From Proteiniclasticum sp043951855 (GTDB taxonomy: Bacteria; Bacillota; Clostridia; Clostridiales; Clostridiaceae): a stretch of DNA of 64,000 bases. Below the pieces are notes generated by a model. It searched no databases. It saw only the letters and a list, made by a program, of their open reading frames with translations, and was not told where the DNA came from. A program made the position numbers and the translations under genes. The stretch is from the NCBI RefSeq assembly GCF_043951855.1, contig NZ_JBINJW010000001.1, positions 372,001 to 436,000 of the forward strand. Direction: 5' to 3'. Positions 1 to 9,365 of the stretch are shown one piece after another (position 1 is the first letter of the stretch; each line of letters begins with the position of its first letter).

Positions 1-198
1 TATGATTACGATGCTCTAATGGAAAATAATATTCCGATCACCAATAACAGGAAAATTCTATCAAACTCAAAATTATTAAAATTAGCTGGAAATAGTATTG
101 TAGTAAATGTGCTAGAAGAAATTTTTGCTAAAATGTATTATATCAATCAGCATTTCTTCAAACATGATAATATTATTCCATTCAAAAGAACTGTATAA
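1..198 (+). CDS. DNA (cytosine-5) methyltransferase, C-terminal fragment
   Basis: The frame is open from base 1 and stops at TAA 196-198, giving the last 65 residues of a protein that begins outside the window. Residues 29-42 (AGNSIVVNVLEEIF) match conserved motif X, which closes the fold of cytosine-5 DNA methyltransferases. The family transfers a methyl group from S-adenosylmethionine to cytosine within a target site. The gene converges on the GHKL-Z1-nuclease-AIPR operon and shares a bidirectional terminator with it, so it is probably the modification enzyme of that island. The catalytic PC motif and target recognition domain lie outside the window, so specificity and intactness cannot be judged. 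Confidence 0.75.
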   Translation, partial: YDYDALMENNIPITNNRKILSNSKLLKLAGNSIVVNVLEEIFAKMYYINQHFFKHDNIIPFKRTV

Positions 199-210
199 AT
201 TTATTTTGCA

Positions 211-256
211 AATCAAAAATCCTTCTATACGCCTATTGTATAGAAGGATTTTGATT
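211..256. terminator. bidirectional Rho-independent terminator
   Basis: The arms ATCCTTCTATAC (219-230) and GTATAGAAGGAT (238-249) are perfect complements around a 7-base loop. Flanking AATCAAAA and TTTTGATT extend the pairing and supply a U-tract in both directions. It lies between the convergent methyltransferase and AIPR genes and should end both transcripts. Confidence 0.9.
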
Positions 257-312
257 AAAGTTTATTTGTTTCGATGTCATTCATTGTTGCTTTCATAAAT
301 GTCACAAAAACG

Positions 313-2403
313 TCAAGTATTATAACCTTTAGATACCAATGAATTGTATATTCGTACAATTGCTGCAAACTGCCTTTCTGTGGGAATTTTGCCTTCTGTA
401 TGAATTTTTACTGCAGATTTTAAAATCCCTTCTTCTTGAGGGTTTAAATATAAATATTTTTTTCCCCAAGCTATTAAAGGGTTCCAAAATTCCGGACCAC
501 GATCAGTTACAAATTTCATTGAATCTACAATAGCTTCATTAATACCGTTCTTCTTTTCTTTTACTTCTGGAACTAGTGAATCAATAAAATCCTGAATAAT
601 TGTCCAGTTCACCTGTTTCGCATTAGACCAGCACTTTTCTTTTTTCGCCCACTCAGTTACATTTTGAGTTTCTCTAGGCCCTGTTAAAAAATCATAAACT
701 TCTTTGGAAGTAATTCTTAACTGATTCTGTAAAGAGTCATACATATGCTGTGTATTCCAAATTTTATTTAGATCAATCTGCTTTTTTCTCTTCTTAGCAT
801 ACATCGATAGAATTGCAATGCTATAAGCCACAATATTAGCTCTATATGCTTTTATCTCTTTATACCATTCCAAATTTGAAACGAGCTTCTCGGTCTCTTT
901 GAAAATGATTGCTTTTGCAACAAGGTCCTTGAAGTATGTTTCATTTACACTTGATGAATCCTTTTCCCAGAATCCTCCATCACCATCTACGCCCTGAACC
1001 ATTGCAGAAAACTTCTTCATTACATACTGTGCACCTTTACTAGCTTCACTTGGATACCCATCATACACCATTATATATTTTGCCAAATCAGTTTTCTTTA
1101 TTACTTGATTCTTAGGATTTTTCAAAAGAAAGGCTTTTACTTGTCCTGGTGTCATCTTCATCTGTGCAACAGTATATTGACCTCTAGCACGCTCATAAAA
1201 CCAACCTGTTTGATACTGTTTCCCATCTACTGCTGGTGATAATATTCGTTTTGATAAATCTTCGATTTTCACGTGGAATGGATGATTTGAAAAGAAATCT
1301 GATTCATCTACTTTGTTTTGTGAATTAGAAGATCTCGATATTTCTGGAACAAGCTTTGTTGAAAGTTCATGATTATTTAAAACTGATAATTTCATCATTA
1401 CCTGAACACTTGATAAGTCAACTTTATCCTTTACAATAGCATTGGCTAACGAAGCAGTAGTCTGACCACCATTTACAATCTGTAAATCTTTGATTTCATG
1501 AATACAGAGTCCATTAGCATTACTTTCTAATCTAATTCCACTACTCGTCACTGTGATACCGTTATTTAAAATGAAGAATTTATCAGGTTCACTGAGAATC
1601 GTTTTACGTATTGCTTTATTTACTTTGCCTCTAACACTTAGGAACGCACGTACATTCCCTTCTAAAACTTGTGTTCCGTGTTCCAGATAAATATTTGCTA
1701 ATACTGAACCTGGTAAGGAAGCAAGGTAGCTTTCAAATTCTCCCTCTCTTGAAGTGCATTTGATCGCATTAATTCCACTTATTCCATAATCAGCTAACCT
1801 TATGTCTACAGGCTCTTTTTCAAATCCCGCTTTCGCCATTTCATAAAGTTTACCACCATCATAAACAGAAAACTCCACCGGAATATCATAAATCTTTTCA
1901 CGTTTAATATTCTTGAAATGCGAACTAATTGGCTTATTTGTAAAAATATAAATTCTGATTTTCTTTAAATCATAATCAGTTTCTTGATTTTTGATATTAT
2001 TATATAGTTTATAAATATGACTAGCTACTTCATAACCAACACTGCTTTCTTCCCAACTCAAGAATTTTGTTTCTATACTGCAGAACACCAATTCTTCGGC
2101 ACGTTTTATTAATGTATCAAGCCTAGCATTATTTAAAGGTGAATTAAAATCATCTAAATCATCCACCACGAAAAAATTGTATGTACCATCAGCCTCTTCA
2201 TAATTGTATCCATTTATTTCAATACGTTTATTCTGCCTTCCAGCCTTCTTGAAATATCCAATTTCATAATCCGAAATAGTTTCATTCTCAACCAATTTAT
2301 CTGCAATATTAGTCAAAAAAGATTCTTCAATGCTGATTTGAAATGTATCAGCATCTGCTTGAACATCATTGGTAAAAGATTCAATATACTCTTGAAATTC
2401 CAT
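313..2403 (-). CDS. AIPR family protein (abortive phage infection type)
   Basis: A 696-residue protein of the AIPR family. The hallmark blocks are visible: NNGIT at about residues 280-284 and IVNGGQTTASL at about 309-319. The roughly 210 residues before them are a variable N-terminal part. AIPR proteins occur in phage-resistance and restriction-like operons, but their biochemical activity is poorly defined. It is the last gene of a four-gene operon, starting 22 bp after the PD-(D/E)XK gene. Neighbours with Z1, GHKL ATPase and DUF4420-type nuclease domains make an Mza-like defence role the best inference. Base composition is clearly more AT-rich than the flagellar genes, consistent with acquisition by transfer. 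Confidence 0.85.
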   Translation of the reverse strand: MEFQEYIESFTNDVQADADTFQISIEESFLTNIADKLVENETISDYEIGYFKKAGRQNKRIEINGYNYEEADGTYNFFVVDDLDDFNSPLNNARLDTLIKRAEELVFCSIETKFLSWEESSVGYEVASHIYKLYNNIKNQETDYDLKKIRIYIFTNKPISSHFKNIKREKIYDIPVEFSVYDGGKLYEMAKAGFEKEPVDIRLADYGISGINAIKCTSREGEFESYLASLPGSVLANIYLEHGTQVLEGNVRAFLSVRGKVNKAIRKTILSEPDKFFILNNGITVTSSGIRLESNANGLCIHEIKDLQIVNGGQTTASLANAIVKDKVDLSSVQVMMKLSVLNNHELSTKLVPEISRSSNSQNKVDESDFFSNHPFHVKIEDLSKRILSPAVDGKQYQTGWFYERARGQYTVAQMKMTPGQVKAFLLKNPKNQVIKKTDLAKYIMVYDGYPSEASKGAQYVMKKFSAMVQGVDGDGGFWEKDSSSVNETYFKDLVAKAIIFKETEKLVSNLEWYKEIKAYRANIVAYSIAILSMYAKKRKKQIDLNKIWNTQHMYDSLQNQLRITSKEVYDFLTGPRETQNVTEWAKKEKCWSNAKQVNWTIIQDFIDSLVPEVKEKKNGINEAIVDSMKFVTDRGPEFWNPLIAWGKKYLYLNPQEEGILKSAVKIHTEGKIPTERQFAAIVRIYNSLVSKGYNT

Positions 2404-2425
2404 TTTATCTCCTATCTTGTCGCAT

Positions 2426-3394
2426 TTATTTGAAATCGATAATTTTATTTTCTATTTTTGCAAGAATAAGCTCGTAACTAACTTGTCCAACAGCAATAGG
2501 TAGTTCTTCACGCTTTACTCTCGGGAAAGAATCATCAATATTATAGCAGTGTGTAGTGTGAATAATATATCTGAAGTGATTAGCTTCATGTTCAGGATCT
2601 GATATAATATCGAGTGTAAATCCTAGTAAACTGATTTTATTCAGAAAACTCAAATTAATATCTTCTAGTTCAATCAATTCCCGAATTCGATTAATCTGAT
2701 CAATTAATCTTACTCCATGTGGGTTTTCTGAACTAGTTTTTTCTAGTTCAGAAACCAGAAGAATCCCCTCAGTATTGGACTCAAGCTGTTCAACCGAAGA
2801 TATTCTTACTGTATCTTTTCCAAAACTGATTGCCTTTGCTTCATACCATATTCCATCACTGTATGCAAAATCCTTTCGCTCACTTTCTGAACCTATCCAG
2901 CCACGAACTGCCTCATCTGCTCCATACTTAGGAATCATGAACGCCTCGATTATATGAAGCTCACAGAGAAGTCCTTTAATTGTTGATTCAGAAAACTTTT
3001 TCTTCTCTGCATTGAACATTTTTTGCCAATAGAGATATCTGTTATATATTTCTACAATTGTAACATTATCATCCAAATCAACTACATTTTCTAAATCAAT
3101 TGCAAAAGATATGAAAATCGATAATAAATTTTCATCTGTTAAAATAAATAATATAGCCATTTCATTGTTTTTAAGACTAATTTTACGAACTTTTATTAAT
3201 TCAGTACTCACTAGATTTAACTCACGTTCTTTAGTAACAACAGAAATCGCGAAATCTTCATGATCTACACCCGCAAGAATTTTGACATTCTTGCCTCTTT
3301 TTTGCGGTGAGAATACATTGTTGTCTCTATTCACATCTTTTTGAATTTCAAAAAATGTCCGCTTGTATTCACTAAATCTTCTTTCGTTCATCAC
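2426..3394 (-). CDS. PD-(D/E)XK motif protein (DUF4420-type)
   Basis: A 322-residue protein with a recognisable PD-(D/E)XK nuclease core. E145 lies in the helix GLLCELHIIE, D175 in KDFAYSD, and E185-x-K187 in WYEAKA, followed by VRISSVEQLES, as in the DUF4420 family. The predicted activity is metal-dependent DNA cleavage. The start overlaps the stop of the upstream Z1 gene by 4 bases (ATGA), indicating translational coupling. It is probably the effector nuclease of the island; this rests on the intact catalytic residues and the operon. The second methionine (3391) could be the true start. Confidence 0.85.
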   Translation of the reverse strand: MMNERRFSEYKRTFFEIQKDVNRDNNVFSPQKRGKNVKILAGVDHEDFAISVVTKERELNLVSTELIKVRKISLKNNEMAILFILTDENLLSIFISFAIDLENVVDLDDNVTIVEIYNRYLYWQKMFNAEKKKFSESTIKGLLCELHIIEAFMIPKYGADEAVRGWIGSESERKDFAYSDGIWYEAKAISFGKDTVRISSVEQLESNTEGILLVSELEKTSSENPHGVRLIDQINRIRELIELEDINLSFLNKISLLGFTLDIISDPEHEANHFRYIIHTTHCYNIDDSFPRVKREELPIAVGQVSYELILAKIENKIIDFK

Positions 3395-6060
3395 TCTTCC
3401 TCCAAATCCACATCTGTAAGTTCTTGATAAATACGATTGACAGTATACACTACTGGTGAGCTTTTCTTTCTGTCTAGTTCAGGAATACTGATTGACAGCA
3501 ACGGAAAAAATTCTTCAATCTGAGCATCACTACCTTCAATAAGTGGAAACACTGAATATATGAGTATAACTGGTTTATGATTGAATTCCGCGTCCAAATA
3601 CTTTCTTTGGGAAATTGTTTTATCATAGCCGCCGTGCTTTGTCTTCACTTTTTCAAGCTGACTGGCACTTAGCCCAAATCGCCCATCTGAAGGGGAACCA
3701 AGTCGAGAATTTGTATTCTTATATACATCATCAAGATCTTTTACCTCTATCATGGTACGTTTAGACAATTTTCCTTTGATTCCATTTCCGTAGTCAAACT
3801 CATTTTCATGAGATCCCGTAATAAAGACTACATCCCACTGTTCTAGATCTTCTAATCGATTGTTTTTCAACCATTTGATGATAAGCTCACTATCGAATTT
3901 GGATCCTGGACTGGGTGTATATCTTGCCAGAAATTGAATCACTGAAACTAAATCAACATTGACCAACCCCATTGTTGTGCTTTTTTCATTGGGATCAAGA
4001 TCCCTTGATATGCGATTTTTATTTACTTCTATGAACTCTTTGATTAAAGTACGATTCTGCTCATTAATTTTCGTATTTTTTAAAGTCAATGCAGTTGTTT
4101 CAATGATGTCCTTATTAAAATCAATCCGAGCTGTAATTTTTTTACCTGCTCGCATTTTGTTTCTTGATGTTATTATCAATCCAGTTTGACCACTCCTAAC
4201 CTTTATCCCAAACTCTTTAGGTGTTAATCCGCGCTTTGAATTAATCAATAAATCATCTTTAAGTTCCTCTGTAGCCATTGCAATGAATTTGAAATCACTC
4301 GCTACATCTGCTGTCATGAATATTCTGCAAAGATCAGTGTAATTTGGCCTATATCCAAACCATCTACCCATTTGTAGCAGAGAATCGTACATGACAGAGT
4401 TTCTGTAATAGTAGCTAATCATCAAGCCTTCAAGCGTTAAACCACGAGATAGGGCAAATCCACCAATCACAATAACTCTTTCACCTTCATTTTCATTGTT
4501 GATATAGTTCAAATCTTTGTTATCTTTATTCACAATGGCAACACTTATGCGATAGATAGCATCATTCATATTACGTAATATCTGCTCAAAGGAATAATCT
4601 TTGCTTATATTAGGATAATTTTTGAGATAACTTTCTTTTATGCTGGCAATTGAATCAATCTCTAAAGCTTCATCTAATGGTAATTTCCCATACAATCTTA
4701 TATCTTTTTGTACATCGTTAACATAATCAAGTACTACATGCTTTATTTTGCTATGCATATTTGTAAATCGACTGATGTTTATCAACATTGATCGATGCTT
4801 TGTTTTATCCCCACGCAAGTCCCTAATCACATTAGCTACAAAGAACAGATTAATCGCATCTTTCATACTTGGTGACAAATTCGTGAATGATTCATCTTTT
4901 TTATGTTTGAGCCTCAGATATTTCTCTACTTCATCAGTATGAATCTCAGCCACGATACTAGGGTGTTTTGCATTTTCACCAAATATACTCTGTACTCCGA
5001 GATACTCATCTGATTCTCCCAATACATAAATGTAGTCTTTTGGAAATAAATCCTGACCATACATCTCTTCGTTGCTTTCTGGATTGATGAATATATTAGC
5101 ATATGGAGTTGCTGTGAATCCTATGTAACTACTTTTAGTAAATAGTTCTAATATATCTCTAATTTTTGAGTTAATTGCAGTAGGGTTGTCATCTTCTGAT
5201 CTAGTGTTTACTGACGCAAAATCTGCTTCGTCATCAATTAATAACACTGAAGAATCTATATGGTCGTCATTTTTATTTCGTTTACTATAATTAACCAACC
5301 ACTCATATATATTACGTAAAGCAGTCACATTTTTTTTAGTGACAATTACAATCGGTTCATTTGTTGTCTCAATAGATAATTGAAAGTTTCTTTTTGAACT
5401 TGCTTTGAAATCACTGGTTTTACTTGTTAGATAAACTGGGTTTTTATGAGAAAATTCACTATAGTCATTATTCAGTATTGTAGATACACCCTTGGCGGCC
5501 CTGGAAATACCTAGTCCTTCTTCAATTCTGATCTGAGTTTGTTCTCTTAGTGTATTTGTAGTACCTGTTAAAACAATAATTAATTTATAGCTTGCATCAG
5601 TTGCTAAATTCATTAATCCAACATAGTTAGCAGTTTTACCAGATTGCACATCACCTATGATTAATCCTTTACGTTTAAAATTTGCTCCATGTGGATTACC
5701 TAAAAAATCTGTAATTTTAAATAAATTTTCTTTCATTCCAGCTATAACTGCTGGAGAAAACCCTTTCTGATTTCGTAAATAATCAACATACCTATCCCAA
5801 CGAGTAATTCCTAAATCTTTATAATAGTTTTCAAACCATGCCTCATGTTTAACATCGCTTTCAATCACATAGCTTTGACCATAGGATTCTCTAAGCGTAC
5901 TTATAGCACTATCCACTATTTTATTGTATTCTCCATCTGGAAGATCTGTGAAAAATGGTAATGTTCTTAATGACTCAGCTAAAGTGACTATCTGTGGCTC
6001 TGTTTCAACAGTTCCCATTTGGCTATATAACATTTTTTTGAAATCCATTAATTTACTCAC
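3391..6060 (-). CDS. Z1 domain-containing SF2-like ATPase
   Basis: An 889-residue protein. The Walker A block GDVQSGKT lies at about residues 136-143, the Walker B block DDEAD at 276-280 and the helicase-type motif GFTATPY at 314-320. The Z1-type block with GGFALSRGLTLEG and MGRWFGYR follows in the C-terminal half. Iyer and Aravind described Z1 proteins as superfamily II helicase-like ATPases found with MutL/MORC-like ATPases and nucleases in restriction-like operons. The start lies within the end of the GHKL ATPase gene (8-base overlap) and the stop overlaps the nuclease gene. All motifs look intact. It probably couples ATP hydrolysis to DNA remodelling or translocation for the complex. Confidence 0.9.
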   Translation of the reverse strand: MSKLMDFKKMLYSQMGTVETEPQIVTLAESLRTLPFFTDLPDGEYNKIVDSAISTLRESYGQSYVIESDVKHEAWFENYYKDLGITRWDRYVDYLRNQKGFSPAVIAGMKENLFKITDFLGNPHGANFKRKGLIIGDVQSGKTANYVGLMNLATDASYKLIIVLTGTTNTLREQTQIRIEEGLGISRAAKGVSTILNNDYSEFSHKNPVYLTSKTSDFKASSKRNFQLSIETTNEPIVIVTKKNVTALRNIYEWLVNYSKRNKNDDHIDSSVLLIDDEADFASVNTRSEDDNPTAINSKIRDILELFTKSSYIGFTATPYANIFINPESNEEMYGQDLFPKDYIYVLGESDEYLGVQSIFGENAKHPSIVAEIHTDEVEKYLRLKHKKDESFTNLSPSMKDAINLFFVANVIRDLRGDKTKHRSMLINISRFTNMHSKIKHVVLDYVNDVQKDIRLYGKLPLDEALEIDSIASIKESYLKNYPNISKDYSFEQILRNMNDAIYRISVAIVNKDNKDLNYINNENEGERVIVIGGFALSRGLTLEGLMISYYYRNSVMYDSLLQMGRWFGYRPNYTDLCRIFMTADVASDFKFIAMATEELKDDLLINSKRGLTPKEFGIKVRSGQTGLIITSRNKMRAGKKITARIDFNKDIIETTALTLKNTKINEQNRTLIKEFIEVNKNRISRDLDPNEKSTTMGLVNVDLVSVIQFLARYTPSPGSKFDSELIIKWLKNNRLEDLEQWDVVFITGSHENEFDYGNGIKGKLSKRTMIEVKDLDDVYKNTNSRLGSPSDGRFGLSASQLEKVKTKHGGYDKTISQRKYLDAEFNHKPVILIYSVFPLIEGSDAQIEEFFPLLSISIPELDRKKSSPVVYTVNRIYQELTDVDLEEE

Positions 6061-7501
6061 CTAATTCCTTATTAATAAACTTGACAGCATTTTCGTTAGA
6101 TTTATATGGTTCTTCAGATAATAACATTCTTAACCACACATTAGTATCCACAAGTTTAGTGCTTCTAAGTTGCTCGATAGTTGACTTGAGATCAGAAACT
6201 AGATCATCGTCTCGATTCTGATTTGTTTTCCCTCCACTAATTTGAGAATATATAGTTTGACAGGGAATACTTGCAGCTAATGATTTTGAAAGCATATTAA
6301 ATAAACTTTTCTGATTTTCATCGAGTGTATTCATGAATTGTATATATAAATCATTCTTCTGATTCACTTCAAAATGAAACTCTTCTTCTCTCCCCGTCAA
6401 AAATAACCAGATAGGTCTTTCTTCACTTATTTCTCTTTTCCCTCTATATGTGTTAACTCTTTTTGAAACTAAGTCACCATCTGAAATTGCAGATAGGAGA
6501 TTATTTTTTATTTTGCTCGGAACATTTGCTCTGCTTTTCTTTACATCAATTTCCCACAAATGATCCAAGCTATTAGGTATATCAACTCTAATTCTAACAT
6601 TTTTACCTAACTCACTTTTTCTCGCTAGTCCTAAATAATCACCCCATATGATTAGTCGTTTATTTCTGTATATATAAAATCCTTGAGCTTTGTAATGCTC
6701 ACTAACTTTACCTGATTTTCTCTGATCAGCTGAATTCAGTTTCGAAAAATGAGGGAGAATGTAAGGGTACAAATGAATCATTTCATTATCAATCTTTACT
6801 TTTTTAGTTATTAACTCCTGAGTACCTACATGCTTAACTAAAAAAGGGTCTTTAGGAATAACCGGTTCGAAATTGACTGAAATCTTAAGACCTTCATCTA
6901 TGAATCTATGAAAAATTAAAGAAATATGGTCAATGGTTTTATTCATAAGTATACTTAATTCATTCTCTAAATCATGACTTGAATTAGATATTCTATCAAA
7001 ATTCTCCCATTGAACAATAGTACCGCTTTGCATTCTCTCTAAATCTTTGATATTGGGTAGTACTTTCAATTCACTTGATGATAATTTTTTTACATGAAAT
7101 CTATTAGTTTCCTGTACAAAATTCAAATCCCACTGATACCCATTTGTTTTCCCATTCTTATTAGATACTACTGTTAATATCCTGCATTGAGAAAAACTTG
7201 CAGATTTTAAGCCTAACCCAAATCTACCTAAGTCATCTTTACTTCTTATTTCATTAGGATTTTTGCTACCTAAGCGCATTGCTTCAATTAACTCATCATC
7301 CGACATCCCTACTCCATCATCAATAACTTGAACATATGGTGTACCATCAATTTTTCTATTATAAATCCTAATTTCCTCAGCATGTGCACTAATAGAATTA
7401 TCAATAATATCTGCAATAGCTGTTTCAAATGAGTATCCAATTGATCGCATACTTTCAATGAGACTAGCTGCATTTGGTAGTACTGTAATATAGTTTTCCA
7501 T
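6053..7501 (-). CDS. GHKL (MutL/MORC/Hsp90-like) ATPase
   Basis: A 482-residue protein with an N-terminal GHKL ATPase fold. The N motif DIIDNS lies at residues 31-36, the G1 motif DDGVGM at 61-66 and the G2 motif GRFGLGLK at 92-99. A longer C-terminal region with no recognised domain follows. MORC-like ATPases of this kind lead restriction-like operons containing Z1, nuclease and AIPR genes. It is the first gene of the four-gene unit and overlaps the Z1 gene by 8 bases. AAGGAG lies about 12 bases before the ATG, a slightly long spacing. The expected role is an ATP-gated DNA clamp or sensor; that is family inference. Confidence 0.88.
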   Translation of the reverse strand: MENYITVLPNAASLIESMRSIGYSFETAIADIIDNSISAHAEEIRIYNRKIDGTPYVQVIDDGVGMSDDELIEAMRLGSKNPNEIRSKDDLGRFGLGLKSASFSQCRILTVVSNKNGKTNGYQWDLNFVQETNRFHVKKLSSSELKVLPNIKDLERMQSGTIVQWENFDRISNSSHDLENELSILMNKTIDHISLIFHRFIDEGLKISVNFEPVIPKDPFLVKHVGTQELITKKVKIDNEMIHLYPYILPHFSKLNSADQRKSGKVSEHYKAQGFYIYRNKRLIIWGDYLGLARKSELGKNVRIRVDIPNSLDHLWEIDVKKSRANVPSKIKNNLLSAISDGDLVSKRVNTYRGKREISEERPIWLFLTGREEEFHFEVNQKNDLYIQFMNTLDENQKSLFNMLSKSLAASIPCQTIYSQISGGKTNQNRDDDLVSDLKSTIEQLRSTKLVDTNVWLRMLLSEEPYKSNENAVKFINKELGE

Positions 7502-7573
7502 TATTTGTAATGTCTCCTTATAGTTAAATATTCTTCGTCCACAATTAATATAAGTATAGTTATTAGGAGCTTA

Positions 7574-8347
7574 CTATCTACTAGTGCATCTCCATCCTTC
7601 ATCATCATGATAAATCATTTTCTTGGACATTCCTCCATCTACAGTTATGTTCTCTCCATTTATGAAATCAGACTTCGGATCGCATAAGAAGAGTACTACT
7701 CTTGCAATATCTTCCGGGTTTCCAACTCTTTGAGATGGATGCTGAAGTTTATCAGATTCACTAAAGTTCTCAGCATTTGTTGTATCAATCCATCCAGGAC
7801 TAATGCTGTTCACTCTTGCTGATCCCGCAAGACTCATAGCCATGGCATGAGTAAGCGCAGAGATTCCACCTTTCGCTGCACTATAGCTCTCAGTATCTCT
7901 CTGACTCATTTTTGCTCTGGTGGAGGATATATTTACAATAGATGCGCCTTCATTAAAGTGATCTTTTAGAAGCATCGTAAGATAGTACGGTGCAGTAACT
8001 CCAACGCGAAGGACATCATTAAATTCTTCGTAAGAACAACAAGTCAGTAGTCCCTTATTGCTGTAACACGCGTTATTCACTAAATAGTCCACTTTTCCAT
8101 ATCTCTTAATAACTTCATTGATAAAACTCTTTAGCTCCTCTTCTTTTCCTACATTCCCGTGAAAAAAAAAGTGTTTCGTTTCTTCACCATTGATATCACT
8201 GAGTAATTTCTGCCCATTATCTAAATCAGTATCGATAAATGCAATAACTGCTCCTTCTTTATGAAAAGACTTAGCAATATTTCTTCCGATGCCATTTGCG
8301 GCTCCTGTTATAATACATACTTTATCGTCAAACAAAATTCTATTCAC
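7574..8347 (-). CDS. short-chain dehydrogenase/reductase (SDR)
   Basis: A 257-residue classical SDR. It shows the cofactor motif TGAANGIG at about residues 14-21, NNA at 91-93, a serine pair near 141 and the active-site YSAAK (Tyr155, Lys159), so it should be a functional NAD(P)H-dependent oxidoreductase. The substrate cannot be inferred. The first possible start is GTG at 8347. A TTG four codons in (8335) has better spacing from AGAGGTGA and gives the more typical N-terminus FDDKVCIITG. It is 72 bp upstream of the defence operon on the same strand and could be co-transcribed with it, but nothing in the family suggests a defence role. Confidence 0.85.
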   Translation of the reverse strand: MNRILFDDKVCIITGAANGIGRNIAKSFHKEGAVIAFIDTDLDNGQKLLSDINGEETKHFFFHGNVGKEEELKSFINEVIKRYGKVDYLVNNACYSNKGLLTCCSYEEFNDVLRVGVTAPYYLTMLLKDHFNEGASIVNISSTRAKMSQRDTESYSAAKGGISALTHAMAMSLAGSARVNSISPGWIDTTNAENFSESDKLQHPSQRVGNPEDIARVVLFLCDPKSDFINGENITVDGGMSKKMIYHDDEGWRCTSR

Positions 8348-8552
8348 CTCTCAGAAAATTTCATAATTTTTCAAAACTCTAGTAACATTATAACGAATTT
8401 TATAAATGCAGTAAACCATTACAGTTAAATATTGAAAATATCTGAATTATATTACTAAACATAATATACTATAGTGATAACACCTTTTGCCCCATTTTCT
8501 ATTTATACTATTGTCGATTATCCTTCTTCTAATTATTAGCACAATAACTAAA

Positions 8553-8574
8553 ATGACCGCCTTTCAGCGGTCAT
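8553..8574 (-). terminator. terminator after ABC permease gene
   Basis: ATGACCGC and GCGGTCAT pair perfectly around a 6-base loop. On the minus strand the stem is followed by TTTAGTT. It lies 29 bases downstream of the permease stop and should end the regulator-exporter operon. Confidence 0.8.
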
Positions 8575-8603
8575 ACTACATTACATATTATTTGTTAATT
8601 AAA

Positions 8604-9365
8604 CTAATTCAGTCTGATCCAGTCCACTAAAGCACTTACGAGAACCACTACAGTAATCACTATGGTGACCACCAATGCTGAGATCATATCTCTGGGAAGA
8701 AAGTCTCGCGTAAGAAGCGGAATACTATCTGATACCAGTGTCATGGGGTTATAAGGCTTGATCTTCGGAAATATATTAAGGATGGTAAATATCATGACAA
8801 CACCACCTGTAAGAAGCAGTGCTCCATAGGTATTCTTGAAAAGAAGTCCTCCGAATATGGTCAGTGCAACAAGCATGATGCCAAACACCCATAACGAAAT
8901 CACAGCAAGCCCCAGATTACTGATTTCATTCATAGACCAGAAATAGATAGTGTAGAGATACGTGATAAGAAAGCATAAAATATAGGCCAGCGTCCACTGC
9001 ATCACACCTGCTGCGAATTTTGACAGGATCACCGCTTTTCTCTGCAGTCCCTTGGTCAGCATGATGGTCAGTGTTCCCTTACTGATTTCATTAGCCATGA
9101 TGCCACTGAAGACAATGACCATGACGATCATGCCCGTCTGGGATACATTTTTGAAAAACTGCATCCAGGAATCCAGTGCTTTGGGTTCTTCCAGGGTTAT
9201 GGTGATGCTGTCCGGAAGAAATTCATTCAGAAGCTCCGGCATCACCTTCGCCATGATGGGATTCATGAACCCGAAGATCACGAATACGGTCAGAAGGACA
9301 AAGAGCTTATAGGTTCTGGTGCTCTCCATCAGTTCCTTTTTTGTAAATGCTAGAAAGCTTCTCAT
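8604..9365 (-). CDS. ABC-2 type transporter permease
   Basis: A 253-residue membrane protein with about six hydrophobic segments. The first is near residues 20-40, and the C-terminal one contains ALVVTIVITVVVLVSALVDW. The extracytoplasmic loop between the first two segments and the ISKGTLTIMLTKG-type cytoplasmic stretch are typical of the ABC-2 family. It forms the membrane channel for the ATPase encoded immediately upstream, whose stop codon it overlaps by 4 bases. The gene order (small PLDc_N protein, ATPase, permease) resembles Bacillus subtilis yxlEFG. The exported substrate is unknown; peptide or antibiotic efflux is a common role of such pairs. Confidence 0.85.
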   Translation of the reverse strand: MRSFLAFTKKELMESTRTYKLFVLLTVFVIFGFMNPIMAKVMPELLNEFLPDSITITLEEPKALDSWMQFFKNVSQTGMIVMVIVFSGIMANEISKGTLTIMLTKGLQRKAVILSKFAAGVMQWTLAYILCFLITYLYTIYFWSMNEISNLGLAVISLWVFGIMLVALTIFGGLLFKNTYGALLLTGGVVMIFTILNIFPKIKPYNPMTLVSDSIPLLTRDFLPRDMISALVVTIVITVVVLVSALVDWIRLN

